Shown: in pieces, positions 1-11,629 of the stretch | Position numbering within the stretch: the stretch's first letter is position 1 | Layout of the letters: each line of letters opens with the position of its first letter | Assembly (NCBI GenBank): GCA_017562135.1 | Contig: QEYB01000676.1 | Span: 1-64,000 of the forward strand | Direction: 5' to 3' | DNA from: Dipylidium caninum | Taxonomy: Eukaryota; Platyhelminthes; Cestoda; Cyclophyllidea; Dipylidiidae | Length of the DNA stretch: 64,000 nt | Position numbers and translations under genes: made by a program | The notes under the pieces: model-generated | Seen by the model: the letters and a program-made list of their open reading frames with translations, nothing else | The model's database searches: none | Told to the model about the DNA's origin: nothing

Positions 1-1530
1 ATACCCGTCGATTAGAGGGTGACGTGGATCAATGGACGAGGGTATGCACCTTACCGTGATCTAGCACTGGTAACTAAAGGATTTGGACCTTCTCTTCCGT
101 CAGGAGGCAGCTTCATTCACCGAACACTCATCCACTGGACATCTACACCAAAGCGTGTTGTGTACTTCAATCGGAAGCCCATCTTTTCAGACATTATCGA
201 ATGCAGAGGAAAAATGGCCACTGGTTGGCGTCGAGGCCAGGTTCCAGGTGGAAGTAGAGACTGCACAGACAGCGGTCTCCCATCTTCGCTGGCATATCCA
301 CGAATTGACAAGGCGTCAATTTAAAAGCGGCCCACTTGATTTAAACCGTACGCCAAGTTCGGTGTGATGAAGCTTAAGTATAGGGGCCCAAACCGCGGTC
401 AGCTTTCCTGGTTTTGGACTGCCTACTAGGTGTAACAGAGGAGCTGCACTTGATTATGCAGGACAGTTTAAAAGTTTGGAGGACCAGCCCGGTCAGCTTC
501 GGCAAGCCTGGTCCCTCACGGAAGATCATGGTTCAAACTTCTGACTTACATCCTTCTAAACTTTCCCAGCTTCAACCAACTTTTTTTTCTGCTGCTTCCT
601 AAAAACTCCATGTTGGCGAGAGAGAGGCTTTCAGGGGCTGGGCCCTTCCCACGCTTCTCCCACACATAACACGTGGGGCTTTGGAGGAAGACGAGGAATG
701 AAGAAAACGGGTAACAGTAGCTTTTATCGTATTCTTTTGCGGTTTGTGGTAAAGGAATAGGCTGTCAAAACGAAGGAGTGGGAAAAGGGCCGAGGGCCAC
801 TTGTCTTGGTAATGAAAGATGATGATGACATGCTGTCCGGTGCGCCCTAAGTTCCTGGCTCCCCTAAGCTCATTGACAATACCGCAGTGTGAATTAAAGT
901 TCCATGTGGGCCGGGGGGTCTTGAGAGGCAAAGCATTGAAGGTGAGAAGATGTAGAAAAATTAGCCAGGAGTAATTAAAGAAAGGGGAACAACCGTGACC
1001 GAAAGTGGAAGCTGATTATAAGAGAAATGGCGGGATGGGAGCATGTGGATCATAGGTTAAGACGTACAAGTAGTAACCTGTTGGTCAGGAACGAGGATGG
1101 CACTCTGTGTTTGTCAATGTCATCTGACAGCAGAGACCCTGTCACAAAGCTTTGCATCACCGCACCTTCATAATTCGCTACCACATAAAGTGTCAAGATA
1201 TTATACGGCTTCGGGACAGCAAGACGGCGGCATTAAGAACCAGGTCAAATTGCGGGCGTGGCGGCCAGAGTGACTGCGACGATCCTAGGGAACAGCCGGA
1301 GGAAGAGGCAGCGGATCGCCAGATGATTGTGCATAATATGTTAGCGTGCTTCTGTGTGCGTATATAGCTTCACGACGCCAACGATTCTTTGGGGAGCCAA
1401 ATATTATCTGTCCGTCTGCCTTGGCCCAGGTTCATTAAACCTTTGAGGCCAAGCACCTAAACCGCCAATCCGACAGGGGGGACTTCAGGCAAGTTCATAC
1501 GGAGCCCACGAATTCGTTAGAGCTCCCCGG
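1..1530. other. Unassigned flank with no convincing gene
   Basis: I see no gene here that I can support. Short ORFs of 60 to 110 codons occur on both strands, overlap one another, and have neither a recognisable motif nor a second copy in the window to test them. The block ends at about 1,530, where the inverted family E unit begins. Confidence 0.4.
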
Positions 1531-2639
1531 TTTGGGAAACAAAGCAATCGGTTGGCTTGTGGAATGTGGTGACTTAACTGTTTGTCAATGGAGTGGGGAA
1601 TGCAACGGAAAGGACGGAGTGGAAGATTATCCTCGAGTTTGATGAGGGAGGTGAGCAACTCGGAACAGACTGTCAATTTCAGAGAAATGGGACGATGAAG
1701 GGGACAGGGCTCAGGTTGAATGCCTATCGGGTTCTATCGGGGCCACGTTTGTGTATGAAAGATGAGGAAGTTAGGGAAGCGAACATAAGCAAGCCAAAGT
1801 CCCTGGACGGACAGAAACCTGATTTATCTGGAGAACCCTCTATTGGTTTCCCGTCACCGTGTTCTCCCACCCTAAACTGGGGGACTAAATTTGATATCTG
1901 GCACACCCAAAGCTGACCCTCGTCTGTCTCTCCCGTCTATGGTACTATACCTCTGTCCCCTTTCATTGCCCCTCTTACACGTTGACCCGCCCCTGCCTTT
2001 TTCCATGCTCCAGGTTTCAACACGCCACTGCATGAACAGGGCTAAAGACTCTCCGCCCCCCCGCCCACAATTCCTAGCGAAAGGCCAAGTTCCATTTGGA
2101 ACCAGACCGCTGAGGACTTTGCAATGGGCGGAGGCGAGAGGTGCCGGGAAGGGAGGAAGGCCAGGAAACCCCTAATAAGGCCAACAGGCATTCGAAAAAA
2201 GGTATCCCAACCCATTACCCACTAAGCAAGATTGCGGCCAACCTCCTCCCTGCCCTTCCGGTCTCCTTTAATTCGTTGTGCAATCCATCCTCTAACACCA
2301 TGGAAAAAGGTCGTAATTGGAGCACCCATTTGTAGCCTTACTTCTTGTAGGGGACTTCAGTCGGTTAAACACAGGAAACAATCATGCCGCAGCGGGGAAA
2401 TTGAAGATAATTCATGAGGGGAGAAAAGTGCCAGTTGGTTGAAGAAACGTGAAAGGGAAAGGGAGTGAGAAAGCTTTCTGTTCTGGTGGGAATCGGGATT
2501 CTCGAGGAAGTTCACGTGGGGGAATCATGGGGCGGGCTGGATACCCCCAAAACGATCCATCAGAAGTTTGCATAACTCGTCCTTTCTCCCACCCAAAAAT
2601 GCTCTCTCCACTCGCTATTTCGGATGTCTTTATGAAATC

Positions 2640-3960
2640 TTGAAAGAATAAGTACTAACCCAAGAACAATGTCATCGCATGGGACGTTAACTATACTGTA
2701 TGGGGTAGTCAATCAATTAATTGTTTCAACTCTGCCACTTCTGTCAAAACTTATCTCCGTTTCTCGTGCAACATAGGTAAGCACAATGTTTATCAGTTTT
2801 CTCCATCTTCTTCTCAGGTACTGTCAAAATTTTCGTTGTGGGTCTTTCACTCGCCTCAGCCCAAAATTTCAACCAGGTCCATTAAATTCTCCTTCCTTCC
2901 TTCTTCTCTGACTGGTATTCTTCAGGTTCTTTTCCTTTAAGCACCTTTCCTCGAGTGAAAGGAATTACTCTTCCTTCTCCTCATGAGTCCAACACTTCCC
3001 TCCATGGGGGGTTCACGCTAAGGCGCCCCTGCAATTCCCCAGTTCTGTGACGGACCTTTGGCAAGGTGATTGTTGGAATCCGGTTTCAAACTTTTTTTCC
3101 TTTTCCGTGCCAACTTCCTCCTGGCACAAATTCCCCCTCTTCCGGCCCCTTCTCTTCAAAAACTGCCTTCTTGGCTACACTGTCTGATCGGCACGCCTGG
3201 CTCTGGGGCAAGACGCTTGTCGGTGCGCTACTAATGTGGAGGCCCACCACGATCTCATCATCGTGACGTCAATCCCACCTGGCTTTAAGGGCATTTCCGA
3301 CCTCAGTGGCATAAACTCTCATAATGTTCTGTTCCAATAATGTCCTATGACCATTTTGTATGATCTCCACTACACTGTTCCACATGTGCCCCGGCGCAAA
3401 TGGGCTTGCTTCATTTTCCCACAAAGTCACTCTTTCGCATTGGAGTTTGCGTTGGCTGTAGGCTCAGCTCCAGTGCTTCTGCCCGCCTGAACGGACCTTC
3501 GGGTGGCGAAAACATCTTCACGTGGCCAGATGGTCACAATTTAGCAGACCGATCTGGGAAATGCTGAGATACCGAGGGCTTTTGCCGAGCGGAGGTAATG
3601 AGAGGCTTTGTTCTTCTTGTCGACGGGTTTTCATACTGTTTGCACAGTAGTTTCCCTTGGGTGGGCGACAACGGCAAGGTGCAATTTCGGGTGATTTTTT
3701 AACCTCCGAGACCTCTACTCTTGTGGGTTCACAGCAACACTGGTCCTTAACCGGTCATGGGGATTGAAGCCCGAGGTGCGTTTACGGCCATCGGCACTAT
3801 AAGACTTCCTCCTTCTCCGGAACGCTACTCCACTTCTGCCCACACAAGCGACGTGACAACCCTCGCGTCGACTATGAGATTCAGGGGGGACTTTGCTTTT
3901 CCTGGATGAAAATCTTGCATTGCCATCGCTCGAAGATGAGTTTTTAAAGACGCCAATCAA
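2640..3960 (-). pseudogene. Family E protein fragments, copy 1
   Basis: This is the minus-strand remnant of the protein seen best at 59.7-60.7 kb. An 81-codon ORF at 3,715-3,960 keeps the motifs SHSRRE, RRRRKSYSAD and FNPHDRLRT. A missing base in the Met-Gly start region (CGATGGCAATGC here, CGATGGGCAATGC at 59,720) puts the start codon out of frame with these motifs. Near 3,480-3,540 the block that reads WPRED and SVQAGR in copy 5 is recognisable at the DNA level. The remainder down to about 2,640 is too broken to read. Function is unknown. It is called a pseudogene because no single frame spans it, although base-level errors could be part of the cause. Confidence 0.5.
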
Positions 3961-4058
3961 TATTTCCTAAGGTCAAACGCTTTCAAAGTGTTTATGAATA
4001 TCGATTTCCCACTTGTCATTTCTTCGCCAACTGTTCTGAAAACACTGCACAAATAAAG

Positions 4059-4262
4059 TTGGAGGTAAAAATGTCATTCCAATGGGTAAGGGTTAGCTTT
4101 AACTCCATGTCCTGCATGGATGACCGTTTTGGTTGCGCCATTGCCAGCGTCAAGAGAGTTTTTGCGGATAGTATTTACAGGTCGAGTCAAAATATTTGCC
4201 CTATTCTCCACTACTTTCAATCAGCAAAACTAACCTCATTTAAAGCTTCGTTGCAGCAATAG
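4059..4262 (+). CDS. Divergent partner ORF of family E, copy 1
   Basis: A 67-codon ORF points away from the family E protein of the same unit. Its central peptide SMSCMDDRFGCAIASVKRVF recurs almost exactly at 59.3-59.55 kb. A shorter core (ASVKRVF followed by a tyrosine-containing stretch) recurs in both arms of the giant inverted repeat. Keeping the same frame and orientation in four copies argues that this is, or was, translated. The first exon and true start are not resolved, and no known domain is recognised. Confidence 0.35.
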   Translation: MEVKMSFQWVRVSFNSMSCMDDRFGCAIASVKRVFADSIYRSSQNICPILHYFQSAKLTSFKASLQQ

Positions 4263-4559
4263 ATGGACGGCGTGGAAGTTTTCCCTCCCACTCAAAAGTG
4301 TGCGGTTTCTGCTCTTTGGACATCACCCGAGGGAAACATTTAGCAAGGTGGGATGGACAATGAATGCCACAAAATGCTTGACACGCGAAATAAAGTTGAC
4401 AGACTCATTAGAGGCCTCGAATATAGTCTTTCCGAAGGTTGGCGCTCTACGCCATTAATGTTCAACTTGAGGCTTTCCGGTCCTTTGAAACAGTGCTGAC
4501 TCCCACCTTTGCCTGCTCCAGCCAGGCAGGCATAGCCACCGGAAGGAGTTCCCCACAAC

Positions 4560-5255
4560 GTTATATTCGTACTCTTCGGGGACACAGTGTTTGTCTTTGT
4601 GAGTGTTTAATTGGCCTATTCTCGATACTTCCTATTTGCCAAAAATGTTTTTCTCACAAATCCTCACCACCTCTGTGCGTGGACAGTTAATAATGCGTGG
4701 ACTGTGGCGCCAGAGTTCGTTGGAAGGGAGAATAAATAGTTTTACTGAGTGGACGTGTAATTCTTGTCGTCGAAACTCATTAGTTCGAGAGTTGTCAAAT
4801 CATAGCGCGGCAAGTGAGAGACAAGTAAGTCAGTTTGTGTTGGTAAGGAATTTCTGCAGGCCTTCGACCATTCTTCCAACACAGTAATTTTGTTCCACAA
4901 AGAGAAAGGAAGCAGTGATGATGTGTATGACGAATCGCAAAAGTGTGAGAGTGGGTAATAATAGGGTTTAATGCTGGAATATATCCTTTTGTAAGAATAG
5001 GTCTCTATTTAGTTTGGAAAGTTTTTTCTTCGGAAGAGGAAAATTTCACACCCCTTCGACTAGGCGCCTCACGTCATACTGAACCGAAGCAGCGTCAGCT
5101 AAAAGCCCCTGAGGCTCATCGGATTAAGATGGTTGCTGGACTGTCATCATAAGCTCTATTTTCTAAAGGACTTTAAGTGGCTTATTTGATGCAATGAGTA
5201 TTTGCACAATGATTCCCCGAATGCTTTGCTTTTGCTCCTTTTAAATTGCTTTATC
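4560..5255 (+). repeat. Direct repeat family D, copy 1
   Basis: This aligns in the same orientation with about 7,920-8,590. Shared landmarks in order are TTCGTACTCT, TTGATACTT-like, AATCCTCACCACCTCTGT, GAGTGGAC, AAGTCAGTTTGTG, CCATTCTTCC, GATTTGTATGACGAA-like, CGAAGCAGC and a closing CTTTTAAA stretch. Identity is visibly lower than between the giant-repeat arms. ORFs in the two copies do not coincide, so no protein is inferred. Confidence 0.6.
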
Positions 5256-7710
5256 TTGTGCGGTGTTGGCGCTTGCGTCGAGTGTGCGCGGCGCTTGTGT
5301 TAAGTGTGAGAGGTGGGAGAGGGAGTGATGTGGGTATGAAATGCACATGAAGTGACAGTGCTGTGTTACGTTGTGGATCCATTCACCCAACGCCAGTGGT
5401 GGTTCAAGGAAAATGTTTTTAATTTAAGGTTCGTCAGTTGTATGCCGACTCATGTAACCTCTCAGGGTTGGTCCTTCATCGCCCCATGCAATCTCCGAGG
5501 ACCCTTTTGCCTGGGTAGAGGTTCTGGCAGGGACCGCAGTGGAGAAGCGAAATATGCACGGCATTCTCGCCGAGAATGTGATCGCCTCACACGCGTAATG
5601 GTGGAATGGAGCACGCAGAAGACACACAATCTGGGAGATGTTCCTCGTGTCTGATGAGAATGCGAGCAAATGGTACGGCCTGTGAATGAGATAGTTCATC
5701 TATGTTAGAAGAATCCTGCTGAAACGCATGACGACTTTATAAACCTCATCATTACTACAGAGGCAACAGGATGATTTTGCGATAAGCAAAATACTCAACG
5801 TGCTTCGAACTTGTCAAAGGGGAACGCCGAGCCAATGTCTCAATGTGGCTTTGCCTTCCCACTCGCATACTTCATCTAAAAGGACCTAACCGTTTTCACA
5901 TGCTTACTTGCCGAAAGGTACATTCGATCCCGGCCTCTGAGACAAAGCCTGTCCTCTCCCCTTCTCTTCTTGGCTGAGATGGGTTGAAATTTGTCGCGGT
6001 AGCAGTAGCCCTAATCACAGTTCCATCCACCACTCATGAGTAAAGAGGCTGGTGAGGATGGAGGTAGGGAAGTAAGAGGGAGTCGGAATTTGAGAAGAAG
6101 ATTTTTAAGGGTAGAAAGCGTTCAGTGTTGGTGCAAATGGTTTTCACGTGCACTGAGCATTGGAGAGCTCCACGAAGTGGTGCATAGCTGAAAGCCAATG
6201 GTTGAATTGGGAGCAGGAAGTTTCGACCATTGTCGTGATGACGGAGGCTTGTGGCAGCAGTTATTCCAGTGAGTCCGCTATTCCACGCTCACTGCACTTT
6301 TCACCACTCCTGTACATTGTTCTCACCGACTCTAGATTCTCCCTTCCTTCTCCAACCTAGACAGCCATCTTCTCCCCGTCTTCACTTCCAGCGCTGGGTC
6401 GTCAAATCAGAGGTGTGCGCGAGTTTCGGTCAAGAATAAGAGGCTTCGATTAAATTGCTTTCGTTTGTTTGTAAATGGTCTGAGACATACACTGATTGTC
6501 GTCCATGTTACTGAGAGTGGGATGCCGAATGTCAATTGAGAAGACGTCAGTCGTGAATAAAACTCATCACCTGACAAGCAATCACAGTTCGACCAGTGAG
6601 CTCGTAGGCGACTTGACCATTCGGAGTTGACCGCGTGCCTGCTCCTCTGGAACAGCATGAGTTTATTATGAGGAACAGGTAGGCGTTGTCAGTGATGCTT
6701 TCCATTTGTGTCTACTCTATGCTCTAACGCTGGACTGCCTCGCCGTAGCGGTGGCAATTTCTCCTTCGTAACCGGACTGTGTGGGGAGCGAGAAAGCGTG
6801 AAGTAAAGTGCGCAGAAGTAAAATAATCGTTTGACCGACCTGAGGCAGAGGAACAGTGCATATGGTTAACAGCAGAAACATGAGTGTTGGCTTAACAAGG
6901 AGAGGTAGGTGAAATGTTTCAAGGCTTTGGCACCCTCACTCCCCTGAAGCATTGATGCATTGGTCCGTGTCTGGACTTTGCAGAAATAGGCTAACCCATA
7001 TAACCCTCGACGGTCCATTGGGTCAGATGTCGGTCTAGTCACTCCTTTATACGGGTATGACAAATTTCTCCGTGGTGAATGCGGGCGATCGCCAGCTCGA
7101 GGTGACTCCGCTCCCCTCTTCTCTTCTCTGCTCCATGCTCCGCCTTTTACGCTCAGAACAGAAGCAAGAGCGAGTTCGGAATGCGGCCTTAACTTTTACG
7201 CGGTCGGAGTGTGTGACTGTTGTGGACGCTGTCGTGTAAACCACCCATTTTCACTCATCTCGGTTTTCGGGATGCAACAAAATCACCTTAATCCCAGCCT
7301 TTTCCATTGACGCTTGTCAAAGGGTGCCAACAACGTCATTCTGCTTTAGATGACCCGCCTGAAACACTCACTGACCGTTAGGCCCGAGGAAGCTCTCCCT
7401 TCGGCCCAATACCCGTGTATTTCAAGTGGATGATGCTCTCTGCCAACCGCTACCCGCTAGACTTTCGTGTGTTAGTTAGAGAGGGGCAGAAGACTTGAAG
7501 ACGAAGCCCGAAAGCGTCAGCGAGTTGGGAAATAAAGGTGTTGGCAGTAGTAGCAGGCAAACGGGACTCGATTTGCATTCCAAAGCAAATCATAATCTTG
7601 CCATCGTTTAATGATCTATCTAAACATTAGTCCGCCTCCTCTGCCGCCATAGCTTACCACCGTTTCACACACCTCTACCCTCCCTCTCCTCTCTTGCCTC
7701 CTCTCCCTGA
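5255..7710. other. Unassigned stretch
   Basis: ORFs of up to 100 codons (for example 5,352-5,654 on plus) overlap opposite-strand ORFs and carry no motif I recognise. Nothing here repeats elsewhere in the window to give support. I see no RNA gene. Confidence 0.35.
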
Positions 7711-7840
7711 CAAAAAAGTGCCTTTTCAGCGCCACTCTCGTCCCATTCTCTCCTCAACCTCCACTTGTTCCAAGCCTTCAAGGCCACTTGCCCCGCATTA
7801 GACCCATGCCTCTATTTTCCTACTGCAGAAAAATTAATGA
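7710..7840 (+). repeat. Short direct repeat shared with 56.22-56.34 kb
   Basis: The segment TTTTCAGCGCCACTCTCG, followed by pyrimidine-rich sequence, ACAAGCCT-like sequence and a GACCCATGCCTCTATTTT block, resembles 56,215-56,335 in the same order and orientation. The similarity is moderate and short, and the copies may be diverged remnants of one dispersed element. Confidence 0.35.
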
Positions 7841-7919
7841 AAGTGCAGGAAATTGAAGTTCACTGGACGGTTGTCGATTGGTCGGTGGGCGCTGCCCATG
7901 AGCGTCTGGAAGCTGCGAG

Positions 7920-8590
7920 GTTCGTACTCTCCGCGACAGTGTTTTCGCTTGTGAATTGAAGTAACTGTCTATTATTGATACTTAATATTCATTTAAGCAT
8001 GCATTTTGATAATAAATCCTCACCACCTCTGTAGGTGGCATGTTATAATGAGTGGAACAGCAGTAAAAGGTTGATTGAAGAACAGAACAAGTAGTTCAGT
8101 GAGTGGACCCTGAATCTTTTTTTCCGTTCAATTCATTCTAGACAATCGAGAACCAATTAAGTCAGTTTGTGCTTGGTAAAGTACTGGCCCCAGGCCCTTT
8201 GTTGCCCATTCTTCCGGAAGAATTGTTTTTGTCCCAAAGAAAAGGAAGCAAAATTTGCCTACAAGCTACTGTATGGTAATATTTTGATGGGCAATGATGA
8301 TTTGTATGACGAAATGCAAAAATGTACGAGGAAGCAATTTATCGCATTTGTGATGGAATACGTCCTGTTGCAGGAAGGGTGTGTTCGCTTGGTTTGGACA
8401 GTCTTTACTCGAAAGACGACTTTCACACTCTCTACTGGGTGCTTCATGTCGTCCTGAAAACCGAAGCAGCCGTCAACTAAAAGCCCTCTACTTTCTAAGC
8501 GGCTTATTTTGACGCAAATAGAGTTTATGCACACTATTGAAACGTAGATATGGCTTTACTTTTTCCCCCTTTTAAAACTCAATTTTCGAC
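7920..8590 (+). repeat. Direct repeat family D, copy 2
   Basis: This is the partner of 4,560-5,255. It is richer in A+T and contains a 96-codon plus-strand ORF at 8,167-8,457 rich in Cys, Phe and Lys. That frame is not open in the other copy, so I do not call it a gene. Confidence 0.6.
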
Positions 8591-9240
8591 TTTTGGCCGG
8601 ACTTTTGATTATATGTGGGAAGTTTGGTCCGTGCGGTCTTTTCCTCCTGATAGACTTTATTCAAATGATAATGAGGAAGGGTATTAGCCCAACAAAGTTG
8701 GGAAGCGATGAGTGAGCACATGCCGTTCAATCTTTCATTTAATTCGCAAAATCCGACTGACCCTGACTGACTCCGTCTTCACTTCTCATCCCAATCTCCT
8801 CGGCCATTCCTCCTTTCTCATTTTCCAGTTGTGCCAACATCTTACCCCACTCCGTCTTTCCTCATTTTTTCTACATCGAGTGATAGTGGGGGAGACGTCG
8901 AAAGGTGACATTGAATTCTAGAGCATGACGCTGTTGGCGACCCAAATTGCCCAACAGTTAGCTGTAGACGCTTTCAACTCTGCCTTTCTTCAAAATGGGG
9001 CGTCTCTCTTCCTTCCCCGCCTCCTTCCAAGAAGTACTGTTCACCTCTCCCACTTTCTGGTAGAAGCGCTAGATATAATCCTTCCCCTCCTTCCTATGAG
9101 TGGGCCGGTTGCTGCGCTGACTGGGATCACGTCGACCAGAAGGCGACTTGGCTGGTCTCACAGTCCGCCCGCATTTCGCCTTCACACTCCGTGATCACGG
9201 AGCAAGTGTCTGCGTGTGCACACAAATAAAAAAGGAGGTA
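8590..9240. other. Unassigned stretch
   Basis: Two plus-strand ORFs (69 and 89 codons) run end to end at 8,712-8,921 and 8,925-9,194. They are biased in composition, rich in Leu and Ser from pyrimidine-rich DNA. I see no motif, duplicate or splice signal to support them. Confidence 0.35.
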
Positions 9241-9520
9241 AGTTGAATGGTCCAAACGGCCCAGAGGAAGGGGTGGAGGATGGAGTTAGCGGCCTGTTGG
9301 CAGCCTGCTTGAAAAGAGTTAGCGGAGAGAAAGCCTAACCACTTTTCTCGTCGTCACGAAGACATGGTTTTGCGCGCTCCCACGTTGTAGCCTCGGGGCT
9401 CGATGGCACGGGATGATATGCTCCTGCCAAGCCTCTCAACGCCACATTCAGCGGATTGCCTGACCACGGGCGCTGGAGGTGAACCCATCGGCCTGGATGA
9501 CTGACTCATCACTGCAATAG
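9240..9520 (+). repeat. Third, diverged copy of the inner end of the giant inverted repeat
   Basis: The blocks GAGTTAG-GGAGAGAAAG, CTAACCACTTTTC, CGTCACGAAGACA, GTAGCCTC-GGG and GATGGCACG occur here in the same order as at 23,040-23,280 (right arm, plus), and inverted at 20,700-20,870 (left arm). Divergence is by substitution as well as indels, clearly greater than between the arms. The sequence preceding the arm end (about 23,040-23,110) is also shared, so the duplicated unit continues slightly into the spacer. Confidence 0.65.
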
Positions 9521-11269
9521 TAAACAAGAGTTCGAATTAATAGATCGGCTTGTTGCTATGTTAACAAGAAAAACCCTGTCTCCACTTCCTTTTTTTTTAC
9601 TCTTGTGTCTTCCTCTTCCGGCGGTACCTGTGGCTTTAGTGGTAGTAGTAGTAGCATCACCAGTTCTGTGAATCGTCTGAAGCGCACTTTAATCTGACTT
9701 CAATGTGTTCTTTCAATGTCAATCTGGTAGTTCCCTAACATGGGGTTTTCACTTTCTTCGTGTGGCGCTTTTTGACTGCTCTCATATTGGCGGATCCTTA
9801 TTGGTCTCTCCATTTCCATCCAGAGATAACTTCGTCATCAGTGCTTCCACACTGCCTCCGCGTTGATCAATTAGTGTTGCATGGATCAATGGCATCTTCT
9901 TCTCTTTAGGACCTACAAAGGTAAACAAAAACGACAAGAACATCTACGTTTTAGTAGTCTTCTATTTTATGACAGCGGGAAACTATTCGCATCGAAGCCA
10001 CACCGTCAGGCATGAAATTTCCAAGTGCCTCATGTATAATCATACCGTCAGTGGTACAATGGTTTCGGCTTAAGGCCCAAGGAGCCTACGTGCACGATTG
10101 CAAGCACTGAAAAGTGTTAAAGTGTGACTGAATGTAACCTCAGCATGAAACCAGAGATGACTGGCCCGGCGCCTTACTCATTTATTTCATTTCAATAATA
10201 AAAAAGTGCGCCAACATCTAGCTCAAGATAATTAAATGCATAACATTTTTATTATTTTGATTTCTCAATGACAAATATCGACAAGACGACACTCCTGACA
10301 GGTCTAACTTCACGATAAAACCACAAACAATATGCAAGCGAAATAATGCAGCTTCAGTATAACACACATGATAGAAGTTCGAATTACCAAAAAAATAGGT
10401 TCTAATAGTTTCCACAGCCAAGGTAAACAAGAGGTTTCATCACTTGACGATAGTTGGAGTGGACGTGGGACTTAAGGGCAGATCACGCGAGCAATACGTA
10501 GCGCGGCAAATATACCGATCTGCAGGAAGAGGCCGCCAAAGGACAGATTTGAAATGACATCGAATTGCGGTGGCGACAACGTCAGCATGGATTGAGTCCT
10601 CTGGTCACCGAAATAACAGTTTGCTACACACAATCCCATAAGATAAGATAGTCAATCCTGGAAGGGAGCACGAAAAACAAAAGTTACTTTTGCAAAATAA
10701 CAGCAAAGGAATGGACAACTAGGCAATGGTAGTGGAATCATGTATTAGGACAAGAGAGAACATAAAGAAAAGCATTTTATCCCAAAAAACCATGCGAATC
10801 ACCTTGCCTGGATATTCATTCGGGAAAACAAGTAGAGGAGACGCGAGGATATGCGTTTCTACAATGCAGGCAATACGCGGCGAGGAGTAGAGAGGAGGGG
10901 ACAGAAGGAGGGTAAAAGGAAAGAGGCTAGAGGAGGAGACAGAATTGCAATTTGAACGTCACTTACTTCGTAAGGAGCGGTTTCTGTTGCCGACACAGCC
11001 TGAGCGCCACTGTACCACAACACTCCTCATATCAGCGTCAGGCGGTGAAGTTAACAACTGCTGCAACAGATGGGGCGTCAGATGCGTGTGTAGCGGAAGC
11101 GCTATCGAAATGTGAGGCTGGTTATTGGGGGTCGTAGTAGTCGTCCACTGCTTACTACTCGGGCAATTGTGGGGCCTCCACCAAGACGATCGCATGCTGT
11201 TGTTGTTGATGTTCTCATTATGACTGTTGTGGTCCTTGTGACTCCTTCTTCTTGCTCGCTTCTCGATAG
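9520..11269. other. Unassigned stretch
   Basis: Little coding signal is visible. The stretch contains a small GTA trinucleotide run near 9,640, an A+T-rich part around 10,180-10,440, and purine-rich sequence at 10,830-10,945. ORFs here are under 90 codons and overlap each other on opposite strands. Confidence 0.35.
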
Positions 11270-11371
11270 GGCATTTGAGTTATTGAAGAGCGAGCTCGTG
11301 GACGAGCTGAAGAATTACAGCGCACACACTCTAATTGAGGCTGCTCCTTATTTGGCATCCGGTTGGTCGAG
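11270..11371 (+). CDS. Candidate internal exon, amphipathic helix, unrecognised
   Basis: A 102-bp exon is bounded by a strong acceptor (pyrimidine-rich CTTCTTCTTGCTCGCTTCTCGATAG) and a GTAGGA donor. It is open for 33 codons in the frame that reads AFELLKSELVDELKNY, an amphipathic acidic-basic helix. It begins with the third base of a codon and ends two bases into another, so it is a symmetric exon that could be skipped without changing frame. No neighbouring exon was identified. The frame is also open upstream to an ATG at 11,112, which could instead be the start. Confidence 0.3.
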
Positions 11372-11629
11372 GTAGGAAGCTTAGTAGCTTAGATGGAGTA
11401 ATCGGACTGACTCACATGCATTGGGATGAATCGGCTGCCGCACGCTGCACCTCTGAGAGGTAGGCACCTTATTCATCGATTGGACGTGCTGAACTAGGCA
11501 ACTGGGCGCAAGTAGTTGACATTCGCTATACCGAGTCGAGTTCGCAGAAGCCAATTCATGTCATCATCACATGTTTTAGGTGAGTCAGAGTTAAGTTCCT
11601 CACCACGGAGTAAGGAGGTCGGTGAAGCA
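11372..11629. other. Unassigned sequence up to the outer edge of the giant repeat
   Basis: No ORF or repeat is supported here. The giant inverted repeat starts at about 11,630, where similarity to 31,972 begins inside GCAAACGCCGCTCATC. Confidence 0.4.

Larger units (their letters stand above)
1530..4465 (-). repeat. Family E unit, copy 1 (inverted relative to 59.2-61.8 kb)
   Basis: Read on the minus strand, this segment aligns almost end to end with the plus strand at about 59,205-61,755. Landmarks shared in order are a GGTTGGCGCTCTACGCC block at 4,437, the ASVKRVF-coding block near 4,150, the Met-Gly start region near 3,930, the GACCATCTGGCCACGTGAAGAT block near 3,525, and a downstream tail ending near GTTTGTCAATGGAGTGG at 1,580. 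The copies differ by many one-base insertions and deletions plus substitutions. No terminal inverted repeats, transposase or reverse transcriptase motif are visible, so a segmental duplication is as likely as a mobile element. Confidence 0.75.

Noticed and set aside
1530..4465. Terminal-inverted-repeat or LTR transposon identity for family E
   Set aside because: No transposase, reverse transcriptase or integrase motifs, no terminal repeats at unit ends, and different copies have different extents.
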